Shown: positions 7,888-17,113 of the stretch, one piece after another
Numbering within the stretch: the stretch's first letter is position 1
Layout of the letters: every line of letters begins with the position of its first letter
Assembly (NCBI GenBank): GCA_016218815.1
Contig: JACRCX010000084.1
Coordinates: forward strand, 1-64,000
Length of the DNA: 64,000 bases
Source of the DNA: Deltaproteobacteria bacterium
GTDB taxonomy: Bacteria; Myxococcota_A; Polyangia; DRWM01; JAAZOP01
Direction: 5' to 3'
The notes under the pieces: model-generated
Seen by the model: only the letters and a program-made list of their open reading frames with translations
Database searches by the model: none
What the model was told of the DNA's origin: nothing
Translations under genes and position numbers: made by a program

Positions 7888-9699
7888 ATGACTCACGCAA
7901 CCCGGACGAATGCCTGCCTCCTCGCCGCAGCCTTCGCGCTCCTCGCCGCACCCGCTGCCCTCGCCCAGGCCGTGCCCATCGGCCCGCCGCCTCCCGTCGT
8001 CATCGGACAGCCGGGGCCCCCACCCCCGGTCATCGTCGGAACGCCCATCTCCGAGGTGCACACGCGTCCGGTGATCGAGCGCATCGAGCCGGCGTCGGGC
8101 CAGCCCGGCATGACCGTCACCATCGTCGGACGCAATTTCGAGGCCGGCGACCAGGTCTTCTTCGGCGGCGCTTCCCTCCCCGTCCAGTCCGTCGTCCCCA
8201 CGCGCATCAGCGTGATCATTCCCGAGGGCGCCCGCTCCGGCAGGTTCACCGTCCAGGGCCCGGGCGGCTCCGCCGAATCCTCCCAGACCTTCAACGTCGT
8301 CCAGCCCCCGCCCCCGCCGACCGTCACCGGCTTCGCCCCCGTCGCCGGCGAACCGGGAACCGACATTGCCATCGAGGGCACCGGGTTCTCCCTGCGCATC
8401 TACGAGGATCGCGTCAGCATGAACGGATTGGTCCTCCCCGTGCGCTCGGCATCCACCACTCGCCTCACCGTGACCATCCCCGAGGGAGCGGCCGACGGCA
8501 CGTTCGTGGTCGATGTCGCGGGCGCCGGCGCCGCCCAGAGCGCCGCGATCTTCGATGTCCTCGCTCCCTTGCGCGTCGATCGCCTCGAACCCCCCGTCGG
8601 CCCCGTCGGGACCCAGGTCCGGATCCTCGGCTCGGGCTTCAATCCCACCATCGACGGCAACACCGTCAAGCTCGGCGACAAGCGCTGCACCGTTCGTGCC
8701 GCTTCCCCCACCGAACTCGTCGTCGAGGTGCCCTCCCGCGCCCAGACCGGCGCGTTCCTGGTCAACGTCGTCGGCCGCGCCGAGATCGCGACTTCCGAGT
8801 TCCGCGTCGTCTACGCGCCCACGCTCCGGTCCTTCTCGCCCAAGGCCGGCTTCCCCGGCACCGAGGTCGTCATCAAGGGCGAGAACTTCGGCACCTCCAT
8901 CGGCCTCGTCCAGGCATCGATCAGCGGCGTCTCCCTCCCCGTTGCCGCCGTCTCGAACTCCGAACTGCGCGTGCGCATCCCCGACAATGCCGGCACCGGC
9001 ATCATCCAGGTCACCGTCGCCGACGCCGGCTCGGTCGCCACCTCCGAGGTCTTCGACGTCTGGGTCGCTCCCGCGGTCACCTCGTTCACGCCGTCGCGCG
9101 CCACGCCGGGCTCCACCGTCACCGTGACCGGCCGTGGCTTCCTCACCGGCCGCAACCAGACCACGGTCGCCGTCAACGGCGTCTCGGCCACCGTCCAGTC
9201 CGTCGCCGAGAACCAGATTGTCGTTACCGTCCCCAACAGCGCCACCACCGGCCGCATCGTCGTCAACGTCCGCGGCCGCGGCGAAGCCTCGTCCGCCGCC
9301 GACCTCACCATCGTCCAGCCTCCGAGCATCACGTCCGTCTCTCCCCGTTCCGCCCCGCCCGGCGAAGCCCTCACCATCACCGGCCAGAACTTCGGCACGG
9401 TCGTCGCCGACGTGACCGTCACCTATGTCGATGACCCCGCGACCGGCGCCGCCCAGAACCTCTCGGTCCTCTCGCTCTCCTCGACCCAGATCATCGTTCC
9501 CGGCCCCACCGGCTCGCGGTCGGGCCAGCTTCGTGTCAACGTGCGCAACGTCGGCGAAACGAGCACCTCCTACCAGCCCGCCCGCACCGCCGCTCCCGTC
9601 GCCGTCCCCGTCGCCGTCCCCGTCGTCGTCCCTCCCATCGCCGTCCCCGTTCCCGTCCCCGCTCCCATCGGTCCTCCGCCTCCGACCATCATCCGCTGA
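7888..9699 (+). CDS. Secreted protein of six IPT/TIG domains
   Basis: The protein has 603 residues and starts at an ATG behind a GAGAGGAGAG purine-rich site. A signal peptide (residues 1-27, ending ALA-Q) is followed by a Pro-rich linker. Six IPT/TIG immunoglobulin-like repeats of 80-90 residues follow. Each opens with a phrase such as IERIEPASGQPGMTVTIVG, VTGFAPVAGEPGTDIAIEG, VDRLEPPVGPVGTQVRILG or ITSVSPRSAPPGEALTITG, and includes the G-NF motif. The C-terminus is a Pro/Val tail (alternating VAVPV and PIAVPVPV). No membrane anchor is seen, so it is either released or held by another protein. Such domains occur in adhesins and carbohydrate-binding surface proteins. The leader contains a TCCCGGC/GCCGGGA stem (7846-7873) just before the ribosome-binding site. 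Confidence 0.8.
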   Translation: MTHATRTNACLLAAAFALLAAPAALAQAVPIGPPPPVVIGQPGPPPPVIVGTPISEVHTRPVIERIEPASGQPGMTVTIVGRNFEAGDQVFFGGASLPVQSVVPTRISVIIPEGARSGRFTVQGPGGSAESSQTFNVVQPPPPPTVTGFAPVAGEPGTDIAIEGTGFSLRIYEDRVSMNGLVLPVRSASTTRLTVTIPEGAADGTFVVDVAGAGAAQSAAIFDVLAPLRVDRLEPPVGPVGTQVRILGSGFNPTIDGNTVKLGDKRCTVRAASPTELVVEVPSRAQTGAFLVNVVGRAEIATSEFRVVYAPTLRSFSPKAGFPGTEVVIKGENFGTSIGLVQASISGVSLPVAAVSNSELRVRIPDNAGTGIIQVTVADAGSVATSEVFDVWVAPAVTSFTPSRATPGSTVTVTGRGFLTGRNQTTVAVNGVSATVQSVAENQIVVTVPNSATTGRIVVNVRGRGEASSAADLTIVQPPSITSVSPRSAPPGEALTITGQNFGTVVADVTVTYVDDPATGAAQNLSVLSLSSTQIIVPGPTGSRSGQLRVNVRNVGETSTSYQPARTAAPVAVPVAVPVVVPPIAVPVPVPAPIGPPPPTIIR

Positions 9700-9711
9700 C
9701 CCGCCACTTTC

Positions 9712-9810
9712 CTGTTCCCGGTTCTCTCTTCCCTGTTCCGTGTTCCGTGTCCCTAGTTCCTTGTTCCTTGTTCCCATTCCCCATTCCCCATTCCCCATTC
9801 CCATTCCTTG
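9712..9810. repeat. Low-complexity TTCCC/ATTCCCC intergenic repeat
   Basis: Imperfect 7-8 base units (variants of GTTCCTT, then CATTCCC three to four times) begin just after the 7888-9699 gene and run to the next promoter. One strand is almost purely pyrimidine (C/T). No gene is present. Confidence 0.8.
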
Positions 9811-9836
9811 CCCCCACCCCATCCCCGTGCTACCCC
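9808..9836 (+). promoter_or_regulatory. Candidate promoter for the 9902 lipoprotein
   Basis: TTGCCC (9808-9813) and TACCCC (9831-9836) are spaced by 17 bases, with a TG one base before the -10 box (extended form). It fits the TTG-N17-TA spacing seen elsewhere in the window, but the -10 box is poor. Confidence 0.3.
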
Positions 9837-9901
9837 AATACGCTCGTCACCGCTCGGCGCGGCCCCTCGCCCGCCGCAGCGCGCCCGAAGGAGGTTCGCC
9901 C

Positions 9902-11035
9902 ATGTCGAGATCGATCATCCCCTCCCTCTCCGCCGTCCTCCTCCTCGCCGCGGTTCTCCCCGCCTGCGGGGGTGGCGGCGACGGCTACGACCGCAACGCC
10001 CCCTGGGGCGCCATCTCCATGACCACGCGATGGGAAACCGACCTCATCCGCCTCGACGGCACTCACGGCATCTTCACCGGCTCCCTCGACCAGCAGACCA
10101 TCGGCGGCACGACCTTCACGCGCTATCTCCTGGAAAGCGATCGCAACGACGCGGACATCCTCTTCGCGCCCTTCCCGCTCGAAGCCGATGACGGCGTCGT
10201 CACGTTCGGCGGCATCCACAACTCCGACGGCGTCCTGATCGAGCCGGTGGGACCGTTGACCATCGACATCCTCCCCGACGTCGGCGTCCCGACCGCGCTC
10301 ACCGGCACGCTGAACATCATGACGCCGCCCATGACCGCGCCCGTTACCGTCACGCTCGACGCCACGTACACCCTGGTCTCCACCGACGCCTCCGCCACAA
10401 GCTCCATGGGCCTCGTCCACGGCTGCCGCCACTACTCCGCCATCGGCTCCGTGAGCGGCACCGGACTTCCCGCCGCGCTCGGCGGCGTCTCCCTCAACGT
10501 CCAGATCTGGTACCACCCCAGCCTGGGTTTCGTCCGCTACGAGCTCCCCGAGCTCGGCCTGGGCGGCGATCTCCGCGGCACCTGGGACCTCGATGACGCC
10601 GCCGGCGAGTTCGCCACGATTCGCAAGGCCGGTATCATCGATGCCTCGAACCCCACGTTTACCCTCGACACCTACGACCTTCACGGCGCGTTCGACGCCG
10701 ACAAGAACTCGCATGCCAAGATGCTCCTCGAGCTGCGCTGGGTCGACGAGGACCGCGCGCGAACCGGCCCGGAGCCCGGCTATCCGGCGGTCAACATCGA
10801 GTTCGGAACCGTCATCGGCTACTTCCCGGCCACGATGGTCGAATCCCCGGTGAGCATCTTCCACCCCGAGGAGAACGGCCAGGGCTACAAGTACTGGATC
10901 GGCTTCGTCGACGAGGCCGCGCGCAACGAGCCCGGCTCCGACGGCATCGCCTACCACGTCTCCGTCGGTGCCGATACCGACATCACCCCTCCGCTGCGCG
11001 CCACCGCCCGCATCTACTATCGCCGCCTCCCTTGA
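9902..11035 (+). CDS. Predicted lipoprotein of unknown function
   Basis: The protein has 377 residues and starts at an ATG behind GAAGGAGG. The signal peptide ends in the lipobox LPAC followed by Gly-rich GGGGDGY, so the mature protein is lipid-anchored. The remainder looks like an all-beta extracellular fold. Recognisable stretches include TYTLVSTDASAT, a single HGCRHY that could pair with no other Cys, and VSLNVQIWYHPSLGFVRYEL, whose wording (W-HP-GFVRYEL) recalls lipoprotein-carrier-like or DUF3108-like beta proteins, though I cannot assign a family. The C-terminus is IYYRRLP. It is transcribed with the following secreted-protein genes in the same direction, but a terminator-like hairpin lies between. 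Confidence 0.65.
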   Translation: MSRSIIPSLSAVLLLAAVLPACGGGGDGYDRNAPWGAISMTTRWETDLIRLDGTHGIFTGSLDQQTIGGTTFTRYLLESDRNDADILFAPFPLEADDGVVTFGGIHNSDGVLIEPVGPLTIDILPDVGVPTALTGTLNIMTPPMTAPVTVTLDATYTLVSTDASATSSMGLVHGCRHYSAIGSVSGTGLPAALGGVSLNVQIWYHPSLGFVRYELPELGLGGDLRGTWDLDDAAGEFATIRKAGIIDASNPTFTLDTYDLHGAFDADKNSHAKMLLELRWVDEDRARTGPEPGYPAVNIEFGTVIGYFPATMVESPVSIFHPEENGQGYKYWIGFVDEAARNEPGSDGIAYHVSVGADTDITPPLRATARIYYRRLP

Positions 11036-11081
11036 GTGCCTCCCGCGTCGTCGTGCGCGTCGATCCTCCCCCGTATCCGAA

Positions 11082-11123
11082 CCGCGGGCTTCAGCCCGCG
11101 GCTTGACGCTCGCGTCTTTTTCC
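11082..11123 (+). terminator. Perfect hairpin with trailing T run
   Basis: CCGCGGGC (11082-11089), loop TTCA, GCCCGCGG (11094-11101) form a perfect 8-base-pair stem 46 bases after the lipoprotein stop. A T5 run follows at about 11117-11122. The gap between stem and T run makes it an imperfect intrinsic terminator. A REP-like palindrome is the alternative. Confidence 0.5.
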
Positions 11124-11139
11124 TCCACAACGATCTCCC

Positions 11140-12765
11140 ATGAGGGGATACATCGCTTCGTCCGGGTGGTTGCCGTTCCTCTCCGTCGTCGTCGCCTGCG
11201 CGCCGCCAGACGATGAAACGTCCGACGCTGCCGTCGACTTGTCCGTTGAAGCGGACGCCGATGCGTTCGCGGAGGCGGAAGCCGACGCAGACGCAGACGC
11301 AGATGCAGATGCAGACGCAGACGCAGATGCAGACGCAGATGCAGACGCGGACGCGGACGCGATGCCTGACGTTCCCCCCACCTGCGGCTTCGGCTATGAG
11401 ACGGAGTTCCACTCCTGGACGCCGCCGGCGGGCACGAAGTCCGCGGCCGCGGCAAGGCTCCCCGCGGCGACACCCGCCGCCGCCCGACCCTCCGGACTCC
11501 CGCGCGACGAAGCACCCTTCGTCCGCTTCGAGCCGCCTCCCTCGAACATCGCGGACATTGCCCACGTCGAGCCGCTTCCGCCCAGCCTGGAGCGGATTGC
11601 TCGCCCGAATCCGTGGGCCGGACCCTGGTTCGACATCGTCATGCCCGGCTACGCCGACACGATGCCCCTCTTCGGCCGGGCGCAAGCCTGGTCCGAGCCG
11701 ACGCGCTGCTACGAGACCCCCGTCGGCGTGCGCCTCCTGTCCGAGGACGAGGCGTGGGACCTCTATCGCCGGATCGCCGAGGCCACCACCGGCGTCCCCT
11801 TCGATGCCTCTCCCGGCGTCCGCTCCGTCGTCGGCTTGCGCGGCGCCTATCCGGGCACCTTCGCCTGGCACGGCAACGCCCCGAACCATTTCAACGACAC
11901 CCTCGTGCTGCTCTGGGTCGACCCGGACGGCACGCGCCACGTCCGCGAGTTCCCGGTCAACACCGACACCGGCGCGGTCGACTTCGGCGTCGACAGCTCG
12001 TCCTCGCTCCGCGCGAATCGCCGCTACCACTACGTCAATGGATGGCACCGCACCTACAACGCGCTGCACATCGACGAGGACGGCTACCGCGTCCGCGACG
12101 ACACCAACAACAACGGACACTGGGACAGCGACCGCAACGGCTGGCTCCCGCCCCTGGGCGAGGCCGATTACGACCGGGCCGGTGGCGGCCACAACATCCA
12201 CATGGGCTCCGTCGACGGGCCCCTGGGCACCGCGCTCGTCGATGTCTGGTCCGCGGGCTGCCAGGTCATCCCCGGCATGGCCAACTGGACCGAGTTCATC
12301 AACAACGCCTGGACCGTCGAGGGCGATCCCGCAAATTACTTCCTGATCGATGCGCGCGACATCCCGCCCGAGGTCTGGACCGGACCGTGCACGCCCGACG
12401 GCACCCGCGCTTGCCCCTTCCCCGTCCCCGGGTTCCCCTTCGCGGCCCCCGGCGACACCTCGACGGCGCCGAGCGACGAGTTCGATCTCTACAACTGCTC
12501 CACCGCCGACGAGTCCGGGCCCGAGGTCTTCTACGTCTTCACCACCGACGTCTCCGGCACGCTCTCCGTCTCCATCGATGCGACCGACCCCGTCGACCCC
12601 GACGTCCACCTGCTCGAGGGCGCCGACGCGAACGCCTGCCTCGCCCGCGCCCACATCTCGTTCGAGTACTCGCTCACCCCCGGCCGCTACTTCATCGTCG
12701 TCGATACTTTCGTCGACGGCGTCCCGCTCTCCGGCCCCTACACCCTCCACGTCGACCTGCGATGA
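11140..12765 (+). CDS. Lipoprotein with (Asp-Ala)n stalk, L,D-transpeptidase-like signature and PPC domain
   Basis: The product has 541 residues. The N-terminus is a short signal peptide ending VVACAPP (lipobox VAC), followed by acidic residues and a stalk of Asp-Ala dipeptides (residues 47-74). The central region contains HNIHMGS (about residue 352) and SAGCQVIPG (about 371). That His...Ser-x-Gly-Cys pair and spacing recall the YkuD-type L,D-transpeptidase catalytic motif, so peptidoglycan cross-link chemistry is possible, but the rest of the fold is not clearly YkuD. The last 110 residues resemble a PPC (bacterial pre-peptidase C-terminal) beta-sandwich ([16 protein letters not shown], ending [10 protein letters not shown]). 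Its stop overlaps the next start by four bases (ATGA), so the two are co-translated. Confidence 0.6.
   Translation: MRGYIASSGWLPFLSVVVACAPPDDETSDAAVDLSVEADADAFAEAEADADADADADADADADADADADADADAMPDVPPTCGFGYETEFHSWTPPAGTKSAAAARLPAATPAAARPSGLPRDEAPFVRFEPPPSNIADIAHVEPLPPSLERIARPNPWAGPWFDIVMPGYADTMPLFGRAQAWSEPTRCYETPVGVRLLSEDEAWDLYRRIAEATTGVPFDASPGVRSVVGLRGAYPGTFAWHGNAPNHFNDTLVLLWVDPDGTRHVREFPVNTDTGAVDFGVDSSSSLRANRRYHYVNGWHRTYNALHIDEDGYRVRDDTNNNGHWDSDRNGWLPPLGEADYDRAGGGHNIHMGSVDGPLGTALVDVWSAGCQVIPGMANWTEFINNAWTVEGDPANYFLIDARDIPPEVWTGPCTPDGTRACPFPVPGFPFAAPGDTSTAPSDEFDLYNCSTADESGPEVFYVFTTDVSGTLSVSIDATDPVDPDVHLLEGADANACLARAHISFEYSLTPGRYFIVVDTFVDGVPLSGPYTLHVDLR
11278..11361 (+). repeat. Second hexamer repeat coding for (Asp-Ala)n
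   Basis: Tandem GAYGCA units run in frame and change to GCG at the end. The Ala codon is GCA here but GCC in the repeat at 2071-2199, so the two arrays expanded independently rather than being copied from each other. Confidence 0.9.
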
Positions 12766-13712
12766 GAATTCCGGCAGCCACCTTGCTGGTCGCACTCGCT
12801 GTCGGCCCTGCCGCCTGCGGGGACGAGCGAGGTTCTCCCGGCGCTCCCGATACGGACGCCTCGACTGACTCGCCGGAGGACGGGTTCGCGGACCTCGCGC
12901 CCGAAGAGGATGCCGCCCCCGACTCCGCGGATGTCGCACCCGACGCCGACGTCGCCGATGGCTCGGACGTGCTCGACGCCGAGGACGGAACGTCACCCGG
13001 TGCCTGGCGCCCCGCCCCCGGCACCTCCTGGCAGTGGCAGCTCACCGACCTGCCCATCGATTGCACCTTCGACGTCGTCATGTACGACATCGACCTCTTC
13101 GACGTCCCCCAGGACACGATCGACGCGCTCCACGCGGAGGGCCGGATCGTCGTTTGCTACTTCAGCGCCGGAAGCTGGGAGGACTGGCGTGCCGACGCCG
13201 CGGACTTCCCCTCGGCCACGCTCGGCAACGACCTCGACGGCTGGCCGGGCGAACGCTGGCTCGACACCCGCGACGCGACCGTCCGCGGCATCATGGCCGA
13301 CCGCCTCGACCTCGCCGCGGCCAAGGACTGCGACGGCGTCGAGCCCGACAACGTCGACGGCTACGCCAACAACCCGGGCTTCCCCCTCACTCCCGCCACG
13401 CAGCTCGACTACAACCGCTTCCTCGCCACCGAGGCGCACGCGCGAGGCCTCAGCGTCGGCCTCAAGAACGATCTCGACCAGATTCCTGACCTGCTCCCCG
13501 ACTTCGACTGGGCGCTCGACGAGGAGTGCTTCCGGTGGGACGAGTGCGACCTGCTGCTGCCCTTCATCGATGCCGGCAAGGCCGTCTTCCAGGTCGAATA
13601 CGGCGACGCCGCCCTCGCCGACACCATCTGCCCGCAGGCCAACACCCTCGGTTTCGACACCCTCATCAAGAACCTCGACCTCGACGCCTGGCGCATCCCC
13701 TGCCGCCCCTGA
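12762..13712 (+). CDS. GH114-like glycoside hydrolase lipoprotein
   Basis: This 316-residue protein starts inside the previous stop (ATGA). The signal peptide ends PAACGDE (lipobox AAC). An acidic Asp/Ala/Pro linker of about 55 residues follows. The C-terminal 230 residues match the TM1410/GH114 (endo-alpha-1,4-polygalactosaminidase-like) TIM barrel: [51 protein letters not shown] with the conserved acidic pair, and [16 protein letters not shown]. Family members act on galactosamine-containing polysaccharides, often in exopolysaccharide clusters. It is coupled to the L,D-transpeptidase-like lipoprotein, suggesting joint action on cell-envelope or matrix polymer. Substrate is inferred from family only. 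Confidence 0.75.
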   Translation: MRIPAATLLVALAVGPAACGDERGSPGAPDTDASTDSPEDGFADLAPEEDAAPDSADVAPDADVADGSDVLDAEDGTSPGAWRPAPGTSWQWQLTDLPIDCTFDVVMYDIDLFDVPQDTIDALHAEGRIVVCYFSAGSWEDWRADAADFPSATLGNDLDGWPGERWLDTRDATVRGIMADRLDLAAAKDCDGVEPDNVDGYANNPGFPLTPATQLDYNRFLATEAHARGLSVGLKNDLDQIPDLLPDFDWALDEECFRWDECDLLLPFIDAGKAVFQVEYGDAALADTICPQANTLGFDTLIKNLDLDAWRIPCRP

Positions 13713-13785
13713 CGCCCTCCCCCGCCCTTCGTCCCGTCCGCTCGTCCGCTCGCCCTCCCGCGCCCGCTCGACCGCTCGCCCCCCA
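13713..13785. repeat. CCGCTCG-type intergenic repeat, copy 1
   Basis: C-rich sequence of GTCCGCTC, CCGCTCG and GCTCGCC units begins directly at the stop of the GH114-like gene. The same block (GTCCGCTCGTCCGCTCGCC) begins directly after the GH130 stop at 17113, so the two copies bracket the GT4-GH130 pair in the same orientation. Confidence 0.8.
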
Positions 13786-13790
13786 CTTTG

Positions 13791-13799
13791 TGTTACAAT
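13791..13799 (+). promoter_or_regulatory. Extended -10 promoter element for the GT4-GH130 pair
   Basis: TGTTACAAT matches the extended -10 form TGnTAnAAT. No -35 box is seen upstream, which extended -10 promoters do not need. The predicted leader to the ATG at 13887 is about 80 bases. Confidence 0.45.
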
Positions 13800-13886
13800 G
13801 CGCCCGGCGGTGCTTGGAACCTTGCCGCCGTTCTCCCCCGTCGTACCCGCGGCTCGCGCCCGGGAGAAAGGACACGGCAGGCCGTG

Positions 13887-16142
13887 ATGTCACGCGTTCC
13901 GGTGTTGCCAAGGCGGTTGGCGTTCGTGGGCAGCTCCCTGCCCCGACAGTGTGGGATCGCCACGTTCACGGCCGATCTGGCCGAGGCGCTCGGCGCACTC
14001 TACAAGCAGGTGGAGTTCTTCGCCGTCGCGATGACCGACCCGCACAACGCCTACGTCTACCCGCCGGCCGTGCGCTTCGAGATCGCCGAGAACGACCTCG
14101 CGGCCTACCACCGCGCGGCGGACTTCCTGAACATCAACGGCGTGGATCTGGTGAGCCTGCAGCACGAGTTCGGCCTCTTCGGCGGGCCCGCCGGAAGCCA
14201 CGTCCTGGCCCTGCTGCGCGACCTGCGCATGCCGGCCGTCACGACCCTGCACACGGTGCTGCGCGAGCCCGACCCGAACCAGCGGCGCGTGATGGACGAG
14301 CTGGCGGCGTTGAGCAGCCGCGTCGTCGTCATGAGCCGGCGCGGCGTGGAGCTGCTCCAGGACGTCTACGGCGTCCCGCCGGAGAAGATCGATCTCATCC
14401 ATCACGGCATTCCCGACGTGCCGTTCGTGGACCCCAATTTCTACAAGGACAAGTTCGCCGTCGAAGGACGGCCCGTCCTGCTGACCTTCGGCCTGCTCTC
14501 GCCCAACAAGGGGATCGAGTTCGCGATCGAGGCACTGCCCGAAGTGCTCGCCGCCTGGCCCGACACCGTCTACCTCGTCGTGGGCGCCACGCACCCGCAC
14601 CTGCGCCGCCGCGAGGGGGAAGCCTATCGCTTGTCGCTCTCGCGGCTGGCGAGGGAGAGAGGGGTCGAAGACCACCTGATCTTCCACGACCGCTTCGTGA
14701 GCAAGGAGGAGCTGATCGAGTTCCTCGGCGCCGCCGACGTCTACCTCACCCCCTACCTCAGCGAGGCCCAGATCACGTCGGGCACCCTGGCCTACGCCGC
14801 GGGCATGGGCAAGGCCGTGGTCTCCACCCCGTACTGGCACGCCCAGGAGCTGCTGGCGGAGGATCGGGGCGTGCTCGTGCCGTTCTCCGACGGCCATGCC
14901 ATCGCCACGGCGGCGATCGAGCTGCTGGGCAATGACGCGCGACGCCACGCGATGCGCAAGCGGGCCTACCTGATGGGTCGCGCCATGATCTGGCCCAGGG
15001 TCGCCCAGGCCTACATGGAAAGCTTCACCCAGTCGGGCGCGGCGCAGCACCCCGCCGCCGCGGGACGCCCCCACGCCCGCCGCTCCGAGGTCCTCCCGCC
15101 GTTGAACCTCTCGCACCTCCTGCGGATGACCGACGACACCGGGCTCTTCCAGCATGCCATCTTCGATGTTCCCGACCGCACGCACGGCTACACCACCGAC
15201 GACAACGCCCGGGCCCTCCTCCTGGCCATGCTGCTCGAGGCCGCCGGCGACGACACCTTGATCCAGGCGGGCCATGCCGGACGCTACCTCTCCTTCCTCG
15301 CCCACGCGCTCGACCACGACACCGGACGCTTCCGCAATTTCCTCTCCTTCAGCCGGCAGTGGCTCGAGGCGGTCGGCTCGGAAGACAGCCATGGCCGCGC
15401 CCTGTGGGCCCTGGGCACGGTCGTCGGACGCACCGGCAACGAAGGCCTCCGCGGCATGAGCAGCCGCCTCTTCGGCGTCTCGCTCCGCCGCCTCGTGGAG
15501 TTCAAGTCCCCCCGCGCCTGGGCCTTCGGCCTGCTCGCCATCCACGAGTACCTGCGCCGGCTCTCGGGCGATCTCGAGGTGCGCGACACCAGGATCGCCC
15601 TGGCCGAACGCCTGCTGGCGCTGCATCGGCGCGTCGCCACCGCGACTTGGCCGTGGTTCGAGGAATCGCTCAGCTACTGCAACGCCTGCCTGCCGCACGC
15701 GCTGCTGTTGTGCGCCCAATGGATGGACCGCGGCGACATGCGCGACGTCGCCCTTCGCTCGCTCGAGTGGCTCGCCCGCATCCAGGTCTCGCCCGACGGC
15801 TGCTTCGCTCCGGTCGGCTCCAACGGCTTCTACACCCGCGGCAAGGAAATGGCCCGCTTCGACCAGCAGCCCGTCGAGGCCCATGCCATGCTCTCCGCCG
15901 CGCTCGAGGCCCACGGCATGACCGGCGACGAGCGCTGGCGGACCATCGCCGAGAGCGCCTTCGACTGGTTCCTCGGCCGCAACGACCTGCGCGCACCCGT
16001 CTACGATCCGGCCACCGGCGGCTGCCGCGACGGACTTCACCCCGATCGCGTCAACCGCAACCAGGGCGGCGAATCCACCCTCGCGTTCCTGCTGTCGCTC
16101 GTCGAAATGCAGCTCGCTCAGAGCCCCATCCGGGAGAAATGA
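13887..16142 (+). CDS. GT4 glycosyltransferase fused to (alpha/alpha)6-barrel domain
   Basis: The protein has 751 residues with two domains. Residues 1-390 are a GT-B glycosyltransferase of the GT4 type: N-terminal GIATFTADLAEAL, LQHEFGLFGG, and a C-terminal half with VLLTFGLLSPNKGIEFAIEA, HDRFVSKEEL and TPYLSEAQITSGTLAYA. Residues about 410-750 resemble an (alpha/alpha)6 toroid (HGYTTDDNARALLLAML, EDSHGRALWALG, WFEESLSYCNACLPHALL, FDQQPVEAHAMLSA), a fold used by glucoamylase-like and epimerase enzymes. The ATG at 13887 is preferred, with a GTG three bases earlier as the alternative; GAGAAAGGA lies upstream. It is cytoplasmic with no signal. Overlap with the GH130 gene indicates a joint role in making or recycling a mannose-containing glycan. 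Confidence 0.8.
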   Translation: MSRVPVLPRRLAFVGSSLPRQCGIATFTADLAEALGALYKQVEFFAVAMTDPHNAYVYPPAVRFEIAENDLAAYHRAADFLNINGVDLVSLQHEFGLFGGPAGSHVLALLRDLRMPAVTTLHTVLREPDPNQRRVMDELAALSSRVVVMSRRGVELLQDVYGVPPEKIDLIHHGIPDVPFVDPNFYKDKFAVEGRPVLLTFGLLSPNKGIEFAIEALPEVLAAWPDTVYLVVGATHPHLRRREGEAYRLSLSRLARERGVEDHLIFHDRFVSKEELIEFLGAADVYLTPYLSEAQITSGTLAYAAGMGKAVVSTPYWHAQELLAEDRGVLVPFSDGHAIATAAIELLGNDARRHAMRKRAYLMGRAMIWPRVAQAYMESFTQSGAAQHPAAAGRPHARRSEVLPPLNLSHLLRMTDDTGLFQHAIFDVPDRTHGYTTDDNARALLLAMLLEAAGDDTLIQAGHAGRYLSFLAHALDHDTGRFRNFLSFSRQWLEAVGSEDSHGRALWALGTVVGRTGNEGLRGMSSRLFGVSLRRLVEFKSPRAWAFGLLAIHEYLRRLSGDLEVRDTRIALAERLLALHRRVATATWPWFEESLSYCNACLPHALLLCAQWMDRGDMRDVALRSLEWLARIQVSPDGCFAPVGSNGFYTRGKEMARFDQQPVEAHAMLSAALEAHGMTGDERWRTIAESAFDWFLGRNDLRAPVYDPATGGCRDGLHPDRVNRNQGGESTLAFLLSLVEMQLAQSPIREK

Positions 16143-17113
16143 GTCAGATCACCATGTCCGTCCAGGATCAGCTCCTCGTCCGCCACCCCGCCAACCCCAT
16201 CCTCACCCGCGAGGCCTGGCCCTACCCCGTGAACACCGTGTTCAACCCCGGGGCCGTCCGCCTCGCCGACGGCTCGACGCTCCTGCTCTGCCGCGTCGAG
16301 GACCTCCGCGGCCACTCGCACCTCTGCGCCGCCCGCTCGGAGAACGGCGTCGACGGCTGGCGCATCGACCCGAACCCGACCCTCGCACCCGCGGTCGACA
16401 CGCACCCGGAGGAGGTCTGGGGCCTCGAGGATCCGCGCATCACCTACGTCGAGGAGCTGCACAAGTACGTGGTCGCCTACACCGCCTACTCCCGCGGCGG
16501 CCCCGGCGTGTCGCTCGCCCTGACCGACGACTTCCGGACCTTCGAGCGCATCGGCTCGGTGATGTCGCCCGAGGACAAGGATGCGGCCCTCTTCCCCCGC
16601 CGGCTGGGCGATTACTGGGCCTTGCTGCACCGCCCGGTCGGATCCATCGGCGCCCACATCTGGCTCTCCTTCTCCCCCGATCTCCGCCACTGGGGCAGCC
16701 ATCGCCTCGTGCTCCCCGCCCGCCACGGCGCCTGGTGGGACGCCAACAAGATCGGGCTGTGCACGCCGCCGATCGAGACGGAGCGCGGGTGGCTCCTGCT
16801 GTACCACGGCGTCCGCCAGAACGCGTCCGGCTGTCTGTACCGCCTCGGCCTGGCGCTGATGGACCGGGACACGCCCGAACGCTGCCTCCTGCGCGGAGAC
16901 TCGTGGATCTTCGGTCCGCAGGCCCCCTACGAGCAGCAGGGTGACGTCAAGAACGTCGTCTTCCCCTGCGGCTTCACGCTCGACCAGGACGGCGACACGC
17001 TCAACTTCTACTACGGCGGAGCCGACACCTGCATTGCCCTCGCCCAAGGCAGCATCCGCTGCATGCTGGCCTGGCTCGACCGCAACGGCAGCCCCTCCGA
17101 CCACCGGGACTGA
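16139..17113 (+). CDS. GH130 beta-mannoside phosphorylase family protein
   Basis: This 324-residue protein overlaps the previous stop (ATGA); an internal ATG lies six codons further in. The five-bladed propeller pattern of GH130 is clear: NPILTREAWPY, VFNPGAVRLADGSTLLLCRVED, EEVWGLEDPRITYVEE, YTAYSRGGPGVSLA, KDAALFPRR, WWDANKIGLCTPPIETERGWLLLYHGV. The Asp in GLEDPRIT is at the position of the family's catalytic acid. GH130 enzymes phosphorolyse beta-mannosides to mannose-1-phosphate. Paired with a GT4-toroid fusion it probably helps assemble or turn over an intracellular or lipid-linked mannan; linkage specificity cannot be read. Confidence 0.85.
   Translation: MSQITMSVQDQLLVRHPANPILTREAWPYPVNTVFNPGAVRLADGSTLLLCRVEDLRGHSHLCAARSENGVDGWRIDPNPTLAPAVDTHPEEVWGLEDPRITYVEELHKYVVAYTAYSRGGPGVSLALTDDFRTFERIGSVMSPEDKDAALFPRRLGDYWALLHRPVGSIGAHIWLSFSPDLRHWGSHRLVLPARHGAWWDANKIGLCTPPIETERGWLLLYHGVRQNASGCLYRLGLALMDRDTPERCLLRGDSWIFGPQAPYEQQGDVKNVVFPCGFTLDQDGDTLNFYYGGADTCIALAQGSIRCMLAWLDRNGSPSDHRD

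Noticed and set aside
9700-9900. Low-complexity C/T sequence once considered a possible coding Pro/Ser-rich protein.
   Set aside because: The open frames there lack a start with a ribosome-binding site and match the repeat pattern; the lipoprotein start at 9902 has its own site.
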